From Bursaphelenchus xylophilus (Eukaryota; Nematoda; Chromadorea; Rhabditida; Aphelenchoididae), in the NCBI GenBank assembly GCA_904066235.2, contig CAJFCV020000005.1:5141501-5205500 (forward strand): a stretch of DNA of 64,000 nucleotides, written 5' to 3'. Position 1 is the stretch's first letter; every line of letters starts with the position of its first letter. Position numbers and translations under genes: made by a program. The notes below the pieces were generated by a model, which was given only the letters and a program-made list of their open reading frames with translations, was not told where the DNA came from and made no database searches. Below, piece by piece: positions 24,079 to 35,011 of this stretch.

Positions 24079-27000
24079 TCACCCACTGGAAGGCAAACAA
24101 AAACTTTTACAGGCACTTTGAGTTCGTATGGGCATTGGCGGAAGATGGGCCGTACTCGGGCAGTAGCTGTGCATATACTGCACACATCTGTTCCCCAATC
24201 GGTACCATCTTTCGGTACTCTGTGGAGTCTCATTGTCCGCATCGCAATATCTTTGTTCCGGTAATTTGTCACAAGTAAATAGATAATTAAGACCACACAT
24301 TGGAAGGGGTCGACCAGGAGGGGCATGGGTACCCCTTAACGGATTTCCTGTGTGAATATCGACACACCAGCAAGACCCTGAGGTCTTGTCACATTGCATA
24401 AATCTATAGTTCCCATTCTCATCACACTCGGGGACGTATCCACTTAACGTGAACATGGCTATCTTCCGCGCACTTCTACACCCTGAAAGGCAAAGTTCAA
24501 TGTTGTAATAATAGGCGAGAACAAGACATAACCAAATAAGTAAACAGAATAACCATGTCCGCTCATGTTGTCATATATGTTTCTAGTAACCGGATACACT
24601 TCTATTTTTGACAACGCAAACTTTCAGAGATTTCGCCACCCTGGGATATCGAATGTCCAAGAAATATTATAAATAGATTATACATTGAAAGGGATGATGG
24701 TGATGTTGAAACGTTCAAAGGAGCAGATAAAAAGAGGTATTGCAGTACTTTGATTAGCATCGCAGTTACCTTGTCTACTTAATGGAAAGGCCCCATTGTC
24801 TTTGTCATCAAATTGGACAGCCCGCGTATCGTGCCGGCTTCTGACAACTGTCCGATTGGCCATTGGCTGACAGAACCTATGACGATGCTTCAACATTTCC
24901 ATGAGCTCACTGAAGAATTGGACTTCTTGTAATCGACAGGTCGTCTTTATTTCGCTGTAAACACAGGTCTCCATATGCTCGGTGACTTTACACAACACCT
25001 ACAATATCAGATTGACAAAGGATGACTGTCTCAATTAGTAATCATGTACATTTAAGGCGATTAATTAGGATTACCCTTTCGTCCTGAGTCCCCTTATTTT
25101 TGAGACATTCACCCAGATTGGGGACTTGGGCAATATTACTCAGGCAGCCCGCGTTTATCAGCCATTTAAGTTGTTTTTCACTCTATAATTACAAGTAATT
25201 AATTCCGCTAATTAATTCGAGGATCTACCTCGCATAATCTGTCTTCAAATGCCACAATGAACGAGTAAAAGGGGTCCTCGCTGAGTAAATGTAAACATCG
25301 CTGATCCGCCGATAAAGACAATTCCATGCATTTACGGTAACTTTTGGAATGATCACAGTATTCATTGATGTTGTTTACCTAAAATTATTTATTTTGTGAG
25401 TCCAAAAAACATGTTTTGAGTCATCAAGCTGTCTTCACGAGTCATCATTTCACGTTTATAGTAGACCAAGCTGTGGAAAGTTGACAAGACAAATCTCTTG
25501 TTTACCAAAACTATATACTGTGCAGTTTGTGGGAAAGAGGCGAGTCGAGGAATCGTGTGAAAGGTTGCAATCATTACGTATAAAGAGGACCCTCAGACAT
25601 CTTAAGAGTTCGAAAACGGGAAAATGGAGTAAAAATAACAGTAAAAGAAGAGCCCTAATCATCGAAGGATTGGCCTTAATGAGACCATAACGGGCTAAAG
25701 CAAGCCCATCCACATCCTTATTGGGTGCCAGAATAACCTCTGGCTCTTAAAAGGCGTCAGGGAATAAAGGCTCAGAGACTGTTGATCACATCGCGTTTTG
25801 GACATCAAATACCATCAAAAATTATATTCTTTACTACAGTAGCTGCCAAAAAACTGTCAATTTTTTTGTTTTCTGTGTAACTCTGCTCAACGTGGACGGA
25901 TTTCAACGAAACAAATACCATTCTGTAGAGAATTATTGTTGTTATCTAATGGTGTAGCGGTTGGAGCGATTTTACATCTTAGTGTGTTACAACTGTCGAT
26001 GTAAAATTTTCGGAAAGACAAAAAACTGTCAATTTTTCCAAAAAAATTTTACCGCTTGCATACGTCGCGGCAAGTCATGGGTTTATACATTCCGATTTTT
26101 AAATAAAGTCCCGCTGTACATAATTAACCATCAAAGGGAGCCAAGAAAGTTAATTTAGTAGACCTTTTGGTGGTCCCAAGTTCGATACCCCAAAACATGA
26201 CGTTTAAGAAAAAATCGATTTTTTTCTTTGACTTAGCATTAATGCAATGCCATGCAGTAGGAGCTAGACAACCTACAATTAAAATATAACAATGATTGGG
26301 AGCCTAAATGTAAGTCTACGGACTCCACTTGACATTCAAGTTTCTCCGGTAATCGACTTTCTATAGAGAGTTGGCCTTGTTGCCCCCGCCTTTGTAACAA
26401 CTTGCTAATGTTTTATCAATACATGATCACAGATGTTCTAGAAGCATTTTATGGGCATTTGTAGGACGGCGATGCAAGTCACATAAGAATTACGGTGGGT
26501 TATGTTGTCATTAACAAAAAAATTTTTTTGTGGAAACTTGCAAGCCAGCATAAGACTTTAGAAACACGTTAGAGGGAGTGAAATTACTTTAGAAATGTCA
26601 GGAATGGCTGTAAATGTATGGGACAACATCTTGCTTGTCCTTGCGCAGCTTTATTTCCATCCTATGGAGAGTGAAAATCGAGACAACAATTTTTCTTCAA
26701 AAATTCCAATTAGGAGCTTGTTATTTTACGCGCAAAGTACGGGCCTGGCGCGGTATCGGTTCTAAACCGTTCACTGTTAACATGGGTGCCTTCTGTCGCT
26801 TTGGAACTACGATTAGAGGTGTCTGCGGAAGCACCCGGGCTGAAGTTCCACGGTACATCTACTGCCAGAAAAACTTGAATGTCAAGTGGAGTCCGTAGAC
26901 TTACATTTAGGCTCCCAATCATTGTTCTATTTTAATTGTAGGTTGTCTAGCTTCTACTGCAAGGCATTGCGTCAATGCTAAGTCAAAGAAAAAAATCGTT

Positions 27001-30000
27001 TTTTTCTTAAACGTCATGTCTTGGGGTATCGAACTTGGGACCACCAAAAGGTCTACTAAATTAACTTTCTTGGCTCCCTTTGATGGTTAATTATATAAAG
27101 TGGGACTTTATTTAAAAATCGGAATGTATAAACCCATGACTTGCCGCGACGTATGAAAGCGGTAAAATTTTTTTGGAAAAATTGACAGTTTTTTGTCTTT
27201 CCGAAAATTTTACATCGACAGTTGTAACACACTAAGATGTAAAATCGCTCCAACCGCTACACCATTAGATAACAACAATAATTCTCTACAGAATGGTATT
27301 TGTTTCGTTGAAATCCGTCCACGTTGAGCAGAGTTACACAGAAAACAAAAAAATTGACAGTTTTTTGGCAGCTACTGTATATAAAAAGTTTACTATAAAA
27401 CATTACTTTCAATGTCGGCTTTTCTGAATGTTCTTTGGACTCAGCTATGACGCTCAGATTCTAATTGAATAATTGCGTGTGGATCATTACAAATGTTAAA
27501 AAAGTAATCGAGTGTAAGGTACGAAGAGTAATGCGGCAACCCGGACTTACATCAAAATTGGCCAAAACAAAGTCATTCTGAAGGCGAAAAATCTCCCGTA
27601 TCTTCCTGAATCCAATCAAATAAGTGCAACTCTCGGCCTTCTCCACGTGCTCTCGAGGACATCGGCGATCTTTTCTTTTCGCTTTTCTTGTTGTAGTTGG
27701 TGGCATTTGAGTTGTGAGTTCAGCTGAAGAGACGGTTGAAGAGTCGTAATCTTCATCCTCATGACTCTCTTCATCGTCGTCCTTGTCTTCAGAATCAACA
27801 GTTTCCATCTTCTCCAACTCCTCCGTCTGGTTTACACATTGTTTTATGTTCGCCTTGAGGGTTGTTATAATATTTTTCATCAGGCTGAAGGTATTGGGGC
27901 CACATTTGAGAAGTTCGCTGGCTGAGCATTGCAACGTATCGTCGAAGGCATTGCATATTGAATACTTGTCGAATAAATTATTTACAAGCCCTTTTTCCAA
28001 CTCATCTTCACAATTTCTGATCTAAAAGATATAATAAATTTCAAAAATCAGGATGAAACTTGGGTTTACCCTTTCAATTTTCGAAATTCTCCTGAGACAT
28101 CGTTGATTCTCAGTGCTGACAATTGCCTCTCTAACCACTTTTTGACAAATGAATCCAAGGATTTGTTCCTTTCTTGACATCGTCGGATCCAAACAAGCGG
28201 CATTGGAGGTCATCATGGTCAAGCAGTTCCTGTATTCCTCAAACTTTGTGCACATTATGTTCAAATGCTGTAAGTAGGTGTCAGTTATTAATATTACAAA
28301 TCTCCGATGTAATAGAATAAAATTTCAAAAAAGGGAACAAACCTGTATAATTCCCTCAGCCGATATTATCCTCGGGGCTTGCCAGATCTTCCGAACCACC
28401 TCCATGTCGGTTAATATCTGCGAACAGGACTTGACCAGCCGTTTTTCGATAGCTGGGCATACTTCTACACTTCTCTTGGCGATGGAATCTGCCCCTTTGA
28501 TCATCCCATTGTGCATCATAGCACCGGCCATTACCATCTTTGGATGATGGGATGTGGAAGGTAAAGATCTCGACTTTTCACAACATTTTGAATGATTTGA
28601 GAATTGAAGACATTCAAATCCGGATTCACAAGTCAACTCGCTGCAATTCTCGGCCACAATTGCCCAGAAATACCCATCAGATACGGTGCCTTGGGCTCTT
28701 TGGCCGTTTGGGCATTTCTCGGAATAAAAACTTTTGAAGGTGTCTGAAAATTCAAAAATATTATTCAGGCGCAAAAACAGGGTCACGTGAAGACAAAATT
28801 TCTTACCCTGCGCGGTCTTATTGCAGCATTCTATTTGTTGCAGACTTTCATAACACTCAAAGCCCTCAGGGCATGATACCTTTGAGCATTTATTATCATT
28901 ATTTTTGGGAAAGACAGGCCGTTGAGGACCCCGGCAGACAGATCCGTCAGCTAAAGTAATCGTGGTCATGCATAACCTGTTTCATAATTCAACCAAGGTA
29001 TTCTAACAACTGTAAATTGACTTACCAAAAAGGCAAGCTTGTTCGCATTCTTCTCGAGTATCAAATCGATTTTCATTACCGCCGCAACCCGAGTATTTAA
29101 AAGCGAAACAACTCTGCCATTCGGCTAAAAAGTAGAACTTTTGCTGTTCCCCTGAAATCAAAATGAAAGAACAGGATTGCTCATTCAGCCATTCCACTTG
29201 ACCTTCTCCCCTCACCTGAACAATTTCCGCGTTCCGGTGCCAAACCGCAGAAATCGCGGCCAATCGGCGGAGGGACGGCGAAGAAACGGGCGGAGGGACG
29301 GGTTTTCTTTCGAACTTTAAAAAAAGTTTACAGTTTATTGGAAAGAAGAAAGGAAATGTTTAAAAAATGTACAGTTGGAGAAGCGAAGGGCTTAGAGAAA
29401 CCAATTAAATCCACCTTGAAATCCCGCCTCAGGCAGCGGGATGTCTCTTCGGAAGCCGGATTTGATGGCCGGACAACATTTGGCGATCTCTTTCCCCATC
29501 TTTGTGCATTCAAAGCCATCGGGACAAAGAAGATCATCACAAGATCTCCCAACGGAGACGTGGTAGAACTCGTTCAATTGTTCTCCAAACGCTCTTTCTC
29601 CGTTTGGACACAAAGGATCAAAGATCTGTTGGACGGTTTCTAAACCCATTTAAGTAAGCAAAGAAAACAAAGGGTACCTTGAACAGTCGCGTTACAACAC
29701 TCCGGGGAATGGGCCCCTTGGAAACATTTGAAGCCTTCGGGGCATTTAGTTGTTCTACAATCATCCCCAAGATCTACGGCTTCTGCTGGTGGCCGGATTT
29801 TGCAGACGGAGCCATCCACTAAATCATGATTATTAAATTTGCATAAAAACAAGAAGCTTTCAAAACGTTCTTACTTTTGAGACATTTCTCTTCACATTCA
29901 GATCGACTTCCAAATCGATTTTTATTTCCGCCTTGGCCAAAATATTTGAAAGCGAAGCAATTATTTAATTCTCCGTTGTAATAAAACCTCTGAACAGCGT

Positions 30001-30624
30001 CTAAAAGAATTGTCATCACAAAAAGCTACAGATACCCTTCCCAGTGCCGCTGTCTTTTGGAAAAACACAAGCTTCCACATCTCTAGTGGGCCTTGGATCA
30101 ATCATAACAACATCTTCTTCTTTCAATTGAGGGCCATCTTTGACTTCCGAATAACATTCACTAAGGCAATCCAATTCAGACCCAAAATTATTTTCGTTCC
30201 CGCCATTTCCAAGATATTCAAATTCAAAACAAGTCTTGTTTACGGGATTGTAATAGTATCTAGAAACTAAATAAATGAAATAATAACCATTACAACTAAT
30301 TTTTAATTACCTTTTTCCTCTCCAGTTCCTACATCTGGATTTAATTTACACTTGGCCAAGTCATCGTTCTTGGTGGAATTTGATGACAAAACCGGCAGAG
30401 GCTCTGTGGATTCACCGCTTTTATCGAATTCGAATACCTCGTCATCTGAGAAATACGTGATAAAAGCGAGGGAAAACGCGGAAGTTATACGCTATTTTAA
30501 ATTGCAACTTTCGGGATACTGTAATACAAGCAGTACCTAGTAATTTAAGAAGAAAGTTGCTCGAGGTAAACTCACCGGATGCGGCAACAAGTCCGGCCAG
30601 AAAAATTAATCCAATTATCCTCAT
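24079..30624 (-). CDS. Giant modular secreted protein: Kunitz, lustrin-type, Cys-rich repeats, thyroglobulin-1
   Basis: Sixteen exons in one phase-consistent model (1078 residues): 30624-30576, 30445-30311, 30266-30036, 30000-29875, 29818-29678, 29639-29415, 29314-29216, 29151-29026, 28950-28807, 28743-28343, 28267-28070, 28021-27551, 25378-25229, 25182-25075, 24998-24770, 24482-24079. Order: signal peptide MRIIGLIFLAGLVAAS; Kunitz 1 (about 49-105); Kunitz 2 (127-182); two lustrin-type CPxGFxC...CC repeats; Kunitz 3 (about 325-377); two more lustrin repeats; two copies of an unrecognised Cys-rich domain (about 515-690 and 735-900) with an acidic linker; thyroglobulin-1 (VPECDENG, CWCVD); Kunitz 4. 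Most introns up to exon 10 are phase 1, as in shuffled extracellular modules. Reading through the donor at 29415 instead gives a stop at 29392, so a short 309-residue isoform is possible. Joining across the transposon-bearing intron is inferred from matching domain repeats. Likely extracellular matrix or protease-inhibitor protein. Confidence 0.72.
25837..26343 (+). repeat. Left 507-bp terminal inverted repeat
   Basis: Runs from CAGTAGCTGCC to GACATTCAAGTTT; its reverse complement is found at 26871-27377 with only scattered differences (for example TTGCATACG here against TTTCATACG in the other arm). Confidence 0.85.
26871..27377 (-). repeat. Right 507-bp terminal inverted repeat
   Basis: Begins AAACTTGAATGTCAAG at the inner edge and ends GGCAGCTACTG next to the TA target site. 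Near-identical to the left arm in reverse complement, implying recent insertion or gene conversion between arms. Confidence 0.85.
29334..29339 (-). terminator. Possible alternative poly(A) signal inside the giant gene
   Basis: AATAAA on the minus strand, 52 nt beyond the in-frame stop at 29392 and within the predicted intron 29414-29315. If used, it would end a 309-residue Kunitz-Kunitz-lustrin-lustrin isoform. Confidence 0.35.
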
Positions 30625-31130
30625 TTCGTCATCCAATAACTGAAAAAAAGTACAAGTTAGGGTTTGCGTCAAAATGGGCGGATTCAGAAAAAGAGACTTC
30701 TGCGACTTCTGAAGACGTTTAAGAGACCGCAATTACTCGCACTTTGGAGGGGCTGTTGAGTGAAGAAAAAGGTGCAAAAACGAGCAGGGTTATGAACATT
30801 TATATAATTCCCAAAAAGTGGTTTTCACCTTCGATCGTCAAGAGGTTAAATGGAAGGGAAAGTAAAAGGGGGGTCGATGGAACGGTTCAGCGGAGAACAT
30901 CGTGCCGAAAAGACGCTGGGTCACACGGAACGCCGCTGTCGACCAAAGCCAAATTGCTGTAAACAAGACCGGAAAGAGATCGGTTGTTTTTGCAAAACTT
31001 TTCTTACTTTTTTATAAGCTACTCTTTCAAAAAGTAATTCTTATTCTCTTGTTCATCATTGAAAGGTGACGGGAGAGATGAAATCAGAGACGAATTCATC
31101 AACAAACAAAAACAACTCGATTCAGTCAGT

Positions 31131-32624
31131 TTATTCGATCTTAAGGTCAGGATGAGCACTCTTTCCGTCGTCCATTTCCTTCTCTTTCTGGATCCTGTTG
31201 TTCTTGTGATCATCGACGATTCCCCACATATCAAAGATGAGCTCATCGGGGAAAGAGAAGGCACTCAGGTCTTCCGAAGCCCTCAATTTGTCTTCCATTT
31301 CCATCAAATCTCCACATCCACGCCCCAATTCCCAGATACTCAAGGCCAATTCATCGTCGTTGACTCCCAGATATTCCTCAAAAACTTTGTTGATCTTGGC
31401 CAAAAGAACCTTGTTCGGGGCTTCCTGAACAGTCGACTGGCCATTGGCAAAGAATCTGAGAGTCTGGCAGCCATCTCCGACATCTTGAGAAGCTCGAGGA
31501 CGGACTTCGGACCGTGCGGCCAAGAAAGAGAATCCATTTTTGAAGGGCGACACCAGACGGAGAGTCAACCTAACGTAATTTAGATTAATCGAAGATTAAA
31601 AAACTTACTGAGTTCCAATTGGAAGGGCTCTCAAGATTCTGGCGACCTGGAAATGTCGCTTTCCAATCACAGATTCACCATTGATCTTCTCAATGTGATC
31701 TCCAATATCAATGGCCGGCTGGACAGTGGCACAAACAGAGTCCGGGAGTATTCTCTTTATGAAAGTCAAGCCATTCGAATTGTCCGTAACGGTCAAGCCG
31801 AGCACACTAAAATCAAAACATTATTGCGTAACATCTGATATAACATTGAGTAATCTCTGACAAAACACTTTCCGGTTTTATCACCTTACCCAGCCTTCTT
31901 GACAAAGGTGACCTCTTTCTTCTGCCCCTTGACATGAGCAAAGATGAAGTCATCCATGGCGAGATTGCTGCTGAGAAGTCTGTCCATGTCTACTTTGTGA
32001 GTATTCACGGTGCAGAAAAGGATATCCTCCGCAGAAATATCAGGGAATTGATCCGCAATGGCCTTGTACATGTCACTCAGGCCGCTCACATTCGTGATCT
32101 TCACCGTCTTACTGCCGTGGGCCAATTGACATTCGAAAACCAACTTGTTCGGATCTGGAGCCAACACTGAAAAAAAAACAAAAGAATACATAAAATATGA
32201 CCAGTAAAAAATACCGCAAATATCATCATCACTACACTTACATTTGAATGGATTCGGAGGTTGAGGACCGAAATCCGGAGCTGGAATAGCAGTTTGACTG
32301 GAAGCATTGGAAGAGGCAGGAGTGGCTGGAGGAGTGGAGACTCCTGTCAGCGAAGACAACGATCTCAGGAAAGGGATTCGTTGGCTGAGACTGGAGATCG
32401 AATTGGAATTCGAGGCCGCGGATTCAGCACTTCTGTCGGACGTACTGCTGCTCTCAATCACACGACGACGGAACCATCTGAAGATATAGAATATCATCAT
32501 AACGCAATGCTTCTTTTCACATGGCCAAAGCATACCCGGAACGACGACGAGAACGACGGGAACGGCGGTTGTTGGACCTCCTGTTGTTGGATTTGTTGAC
32601 GGAGCGACGGTTAGTGTTGGTCAT
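31131..32624 (-). CDS. gipc: GIPC-family PDZ adaptor protein
   Basis: Exons 32624-32536, 32477-32242, 32166-31890, 31806-31609 and 31569-31131; 412 residues, phases agree. The N-terminal 30 residues are Arg/Asn/Ser-rich, then a Ser/Pro linker. The GIPC homology region 1 contains NTHKVDMDRLLSSNLAMDDF and IFAHVKGQKKEVTF, both near-diagnostic of the family. The PDZ domain follows (VLGLTVTDNSNGLTFIKRI, GDHIEKINGESVIG), then the C-terminal GH2 region (LRFFANGQSTVQ, SFPDELIFDMWGIVDD) that binds myosin VI in known members. GIPCs are cytosolic adaptors linking receptor tails to endosomal trafficking. An AATAAA overlaps the stop codon. Confidence 0.92.
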
Positions 32625-35011
32625 GACGATCGAGGAAGTCAGTGAAGGATCGACGGAAACAACCGACCGATCCACAACCCAATCAGTAAGTAGTATGGGG
32701 CCGATCGCTCTTTTTTCTTGTTTCCAAATTCAGAAATTTGCATAATTTTAGTAGAAATTTATCACTTTGGCTACTTCTATCTCATAGTATGGCCACCTTG
32801 ACCATAAAAAAATATTTAGTTTTCACATTAGGTTGTCCCATAAATATAATAATGTCCCTCTTCAAGATGGGCAAAGTCAAAGGTCTATAAAAAAGGTAAT
32901 CAACAACCAAATCTCACAATATTATCCCATTTTGAAGCGGCAATCTCAGGCTTTCGTTTAATGTATCAGTTGCCATATTTGGATAAGATTACGGTAGTTT
33001 AGCCTCAATTCAAAGTTATGGATAAAAGGTCGATTCGTGCCTTTAAATTGAACAAAAACAGGGTACGAAGTTTTCAAAAGCTACACGAAGTATGAACGCC
33101 ATGTTCGGCCAGTGTGCTATGAGTCCGGTCACGGTGAAACGATGGTTCAATAAAATTGCCTTGATCACAGGAACCCCGAAGATAAAAGACGTCATTCCAG
33201 CTTTTCGAATTCATCCTAAAGTCATTGGTAGAAGAAGATCATGTTATGTCTATCACTGTGAATCCCAATACAATATTTAGTCGTGTTAATAGAAGCCTTA
33301 TTCCAATATCTTCATAAGAAAGCAAGAACTTTCTGGAAGTTGATGATGCACCCCGAAGTCATGTCCTCTAGGCCAATCTTTGATGTTGTTTACTCCACTT
33401 CAGGGCCGGTCAAACTACTGAATAATTGTCCGTTTACGTTAACAATAACTTTTTTATGTAGAAATCATGTTGTCTTGTTATTTACATCCAATTCCAAAAA
33501 TAGAAATTCTCCGGAAGTACTATAAATATTCACATTTTTTGGCGATTTTTTTGCCCGAGGCACAGAAAGAAAGAAGACTAGCAGCACTCTTTTTGTGCAA
33601 AAACCCTATTTGTAGATTCCTCGAGAATTGTTTTGGCAATTTGTTTGGCTTGGGATTAGAAGAAGAAGGGCCCGTTTTTAAGGGCTCTTTTATCGAATAT
33701 CAAATCTCTAATACTTTGAAATGGGAAGTAATTGTACGTAACCAAGAGGAGTAATGGAGCTAATTACAACCAGATTACCGCTTAGGGAGAATTTTGGCAA
33801 TTGGTCCTAAGGGCGTCAGTAATCGGGGACAGATTAGGAATATTTGGAGGCCTTCTGACATGATTGCCATCTGATCTTTGTTTAGTCATGCCACAATCTG
33901 CCTGGTTAATAATTTTATTCATAGCAATTTCGAAATTAATGTTTGATCAGTTAACAACCTAATTGTGATAATAGTTGATGCCTATTTGCCACCAATACAT
34001 AGTTTTGTTGACCTGAAATGACCTTACGATTGTGATCTGTCTCTTTCGTTATAGTCATCACTTTTCCTTCTTTTGTTTGTCTCTTGTTTCATGTTTATTT
34101 CCTAGCTGAATCAGTGATCATAAACCCGAAACAACGACAGACACTGCCTTAGCGCTATGCTTTGCAATTTCGATTCGCCCGGTCCAGGAAGCAATTACCT
34201 AAATATAATCCTAGTCGAATATAAATAGAACAGCCGAACTTTAACGTCGAAAACAGGCCGAGGTCATGAGCCAACTGCCCGGAAACTCAAAATAAAAAAC
34301 ATTGTCCAAGAAAGAGCCGGCACACACGTGCCGCCCCTTTCGGCCGCCAAATGCCAGAGGGTTTAAAAAACGCCGAGAAGGGCGGGGAGCTTGTTTTGAT
34401 TAGGCGAACGTGCCGAACGTTCCGCGATGTGACGAAATCATGCTTGGGAGAAATGCTCAGCCGCAAACGCCGTCTTTCAGACTGAAGATGTTAGTGCTGA
34501 CCTTGTTCATGGGCCTTGTCTGTATAATTTTTTTAACTTTCATTTGTAATGTCACCATTACCATATCCCCGAACACTTGATCTCTCATGCCGAAAGAGTG
34601 TGTATAACATCGAGAAGGTGTTATCTCCCACGATTCTTCTTTTTGACGGGTCTTCTGGGTTCAAACCCCGAAATATGACCCATATTTATAGTACCATGCA
34701 CTCCGAAAGTATAAATAAAACACGCCTCCTTTGTATAACCATATCGCATGCCACACAATAACCCAGTATTTGGGGTAAACAATAACTTTCTTTTCAAAGT
34801 CTTGTCTTGGTCGATGATTCCGCTTGGATTGGCCGCTTTCCCTATGTCACTCCAATTTGCCTGCGTTTTTCTTATTTTTCTTTATGCAAATTTAGTTTAC
34901 TTTTAATTTTTCAGTTTCAAAATTTCGTCGCCACGTTGTCCCCGTTCTCCAGTCAGTCTGGAACACCACCAGACACGACGGTGCACCCTGCCGTCGCTCC
35001 ATCTTCCCGCA
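32625..35011. other. Intergenic region between GIPC and GNAT genes
   Basis: Mostly non-coding. It holds a probable mariner transposase remnant (33018-33190), AT-rich DNA, and a GC-rich promoter-like block at 34290-34410 (CACACGTGCC E-box, GGGCGGGG). An ORF at 33467-33754 has no recognisable character. A TTTTTCAG acceptor near 34911 precedes the GNAT start at 35012 and may mark a 5'-UTR exon. A tRNA T-arm-like string near 34657 lacks the rest of a cloverleaf. Confidence 0.45.
33018..33190 (+). pseudogene. Probable mariner-type transposase N-terminal remnant
   Basis: From ATG at 33018 the frame reads MDKRSIRAFKLNKN...FQKLHEV, then stops at 33093; a second frame from 33092 continues FGQCAMSPVTVKRWFNKI. 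Together these follow the N-terminal helix-turn-helix of mariner transposases (MDKxxIRAxxLYEFK..., then VFGxGxxSxxTVxRWFxKF). The frame change, missing residues and absence of any downstream catalytic D,D(34)D region indicate a decayed fragment. Identification is by pattern only. Confidence 0.35.

Larger units (their letters stand above)
25837..27377. mobile_element. Non-autonomous Tc1/mariner-like element in an intron
   Basis: A 1541-bp unit flanked by TA on both sides (25835-25836 and 27378-27379) and beginning CAGTAGCTGCCAAAAAACTG, similar in layout to Tc1 ends (CAGT..., TA target duplication). Both ends are 507-bp inverted repeats (25837-26343 and 26871-27377). The 527-bp core has no transposase-like frame, so the copy must be mobilised in trans if at all. 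The same 65-codon ORF appears in each repeat with a single residue difference, which measures how similar the arms are rather than indicating a gene. The element sits in the 2.2-kb intron between exons 12 and 13 of the giant secreted-protein gene. Confidence 0.85.

Noticed and set aside
25456..25713. ORF with signal-peptide-like start at 25662
   Set aside because: Could begin a separate gene, but the Cys-rich domain repeat is split across the transposon-bearing intron, which favours one continuous gene. Kept only as an alternative.
25961..26158. 65-codon ORF repeated almost identically at 27056-27253 on the other strand
   Set aside because: It is part of the transposon's inverted repeats; conservation between copies reflects the repeat, not a gene.
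26160..26200. GTTCGATACCCC resembling a tRNA B box
   Set aside because: Present in both arms of the transposon and without the rest of a tRNA.
26614..26898. 94-codon ORF in the core of the Tc1-like element
   Set aside because: No DDE-transposase motifs and an unremarkable sequence; not evidence for an autonomous element.
33467..33754. 95-codon ORF
   Set aside because: No homology character, no splice partners; next to a decayed transposon fragment.
34590..34690. tRNA-like T-arm string GGGTTCAAACCCC
   Set aside because: The stem does not extend to a 5-bp T stem in register and no matching acceptor, D-arm or A-box was found.
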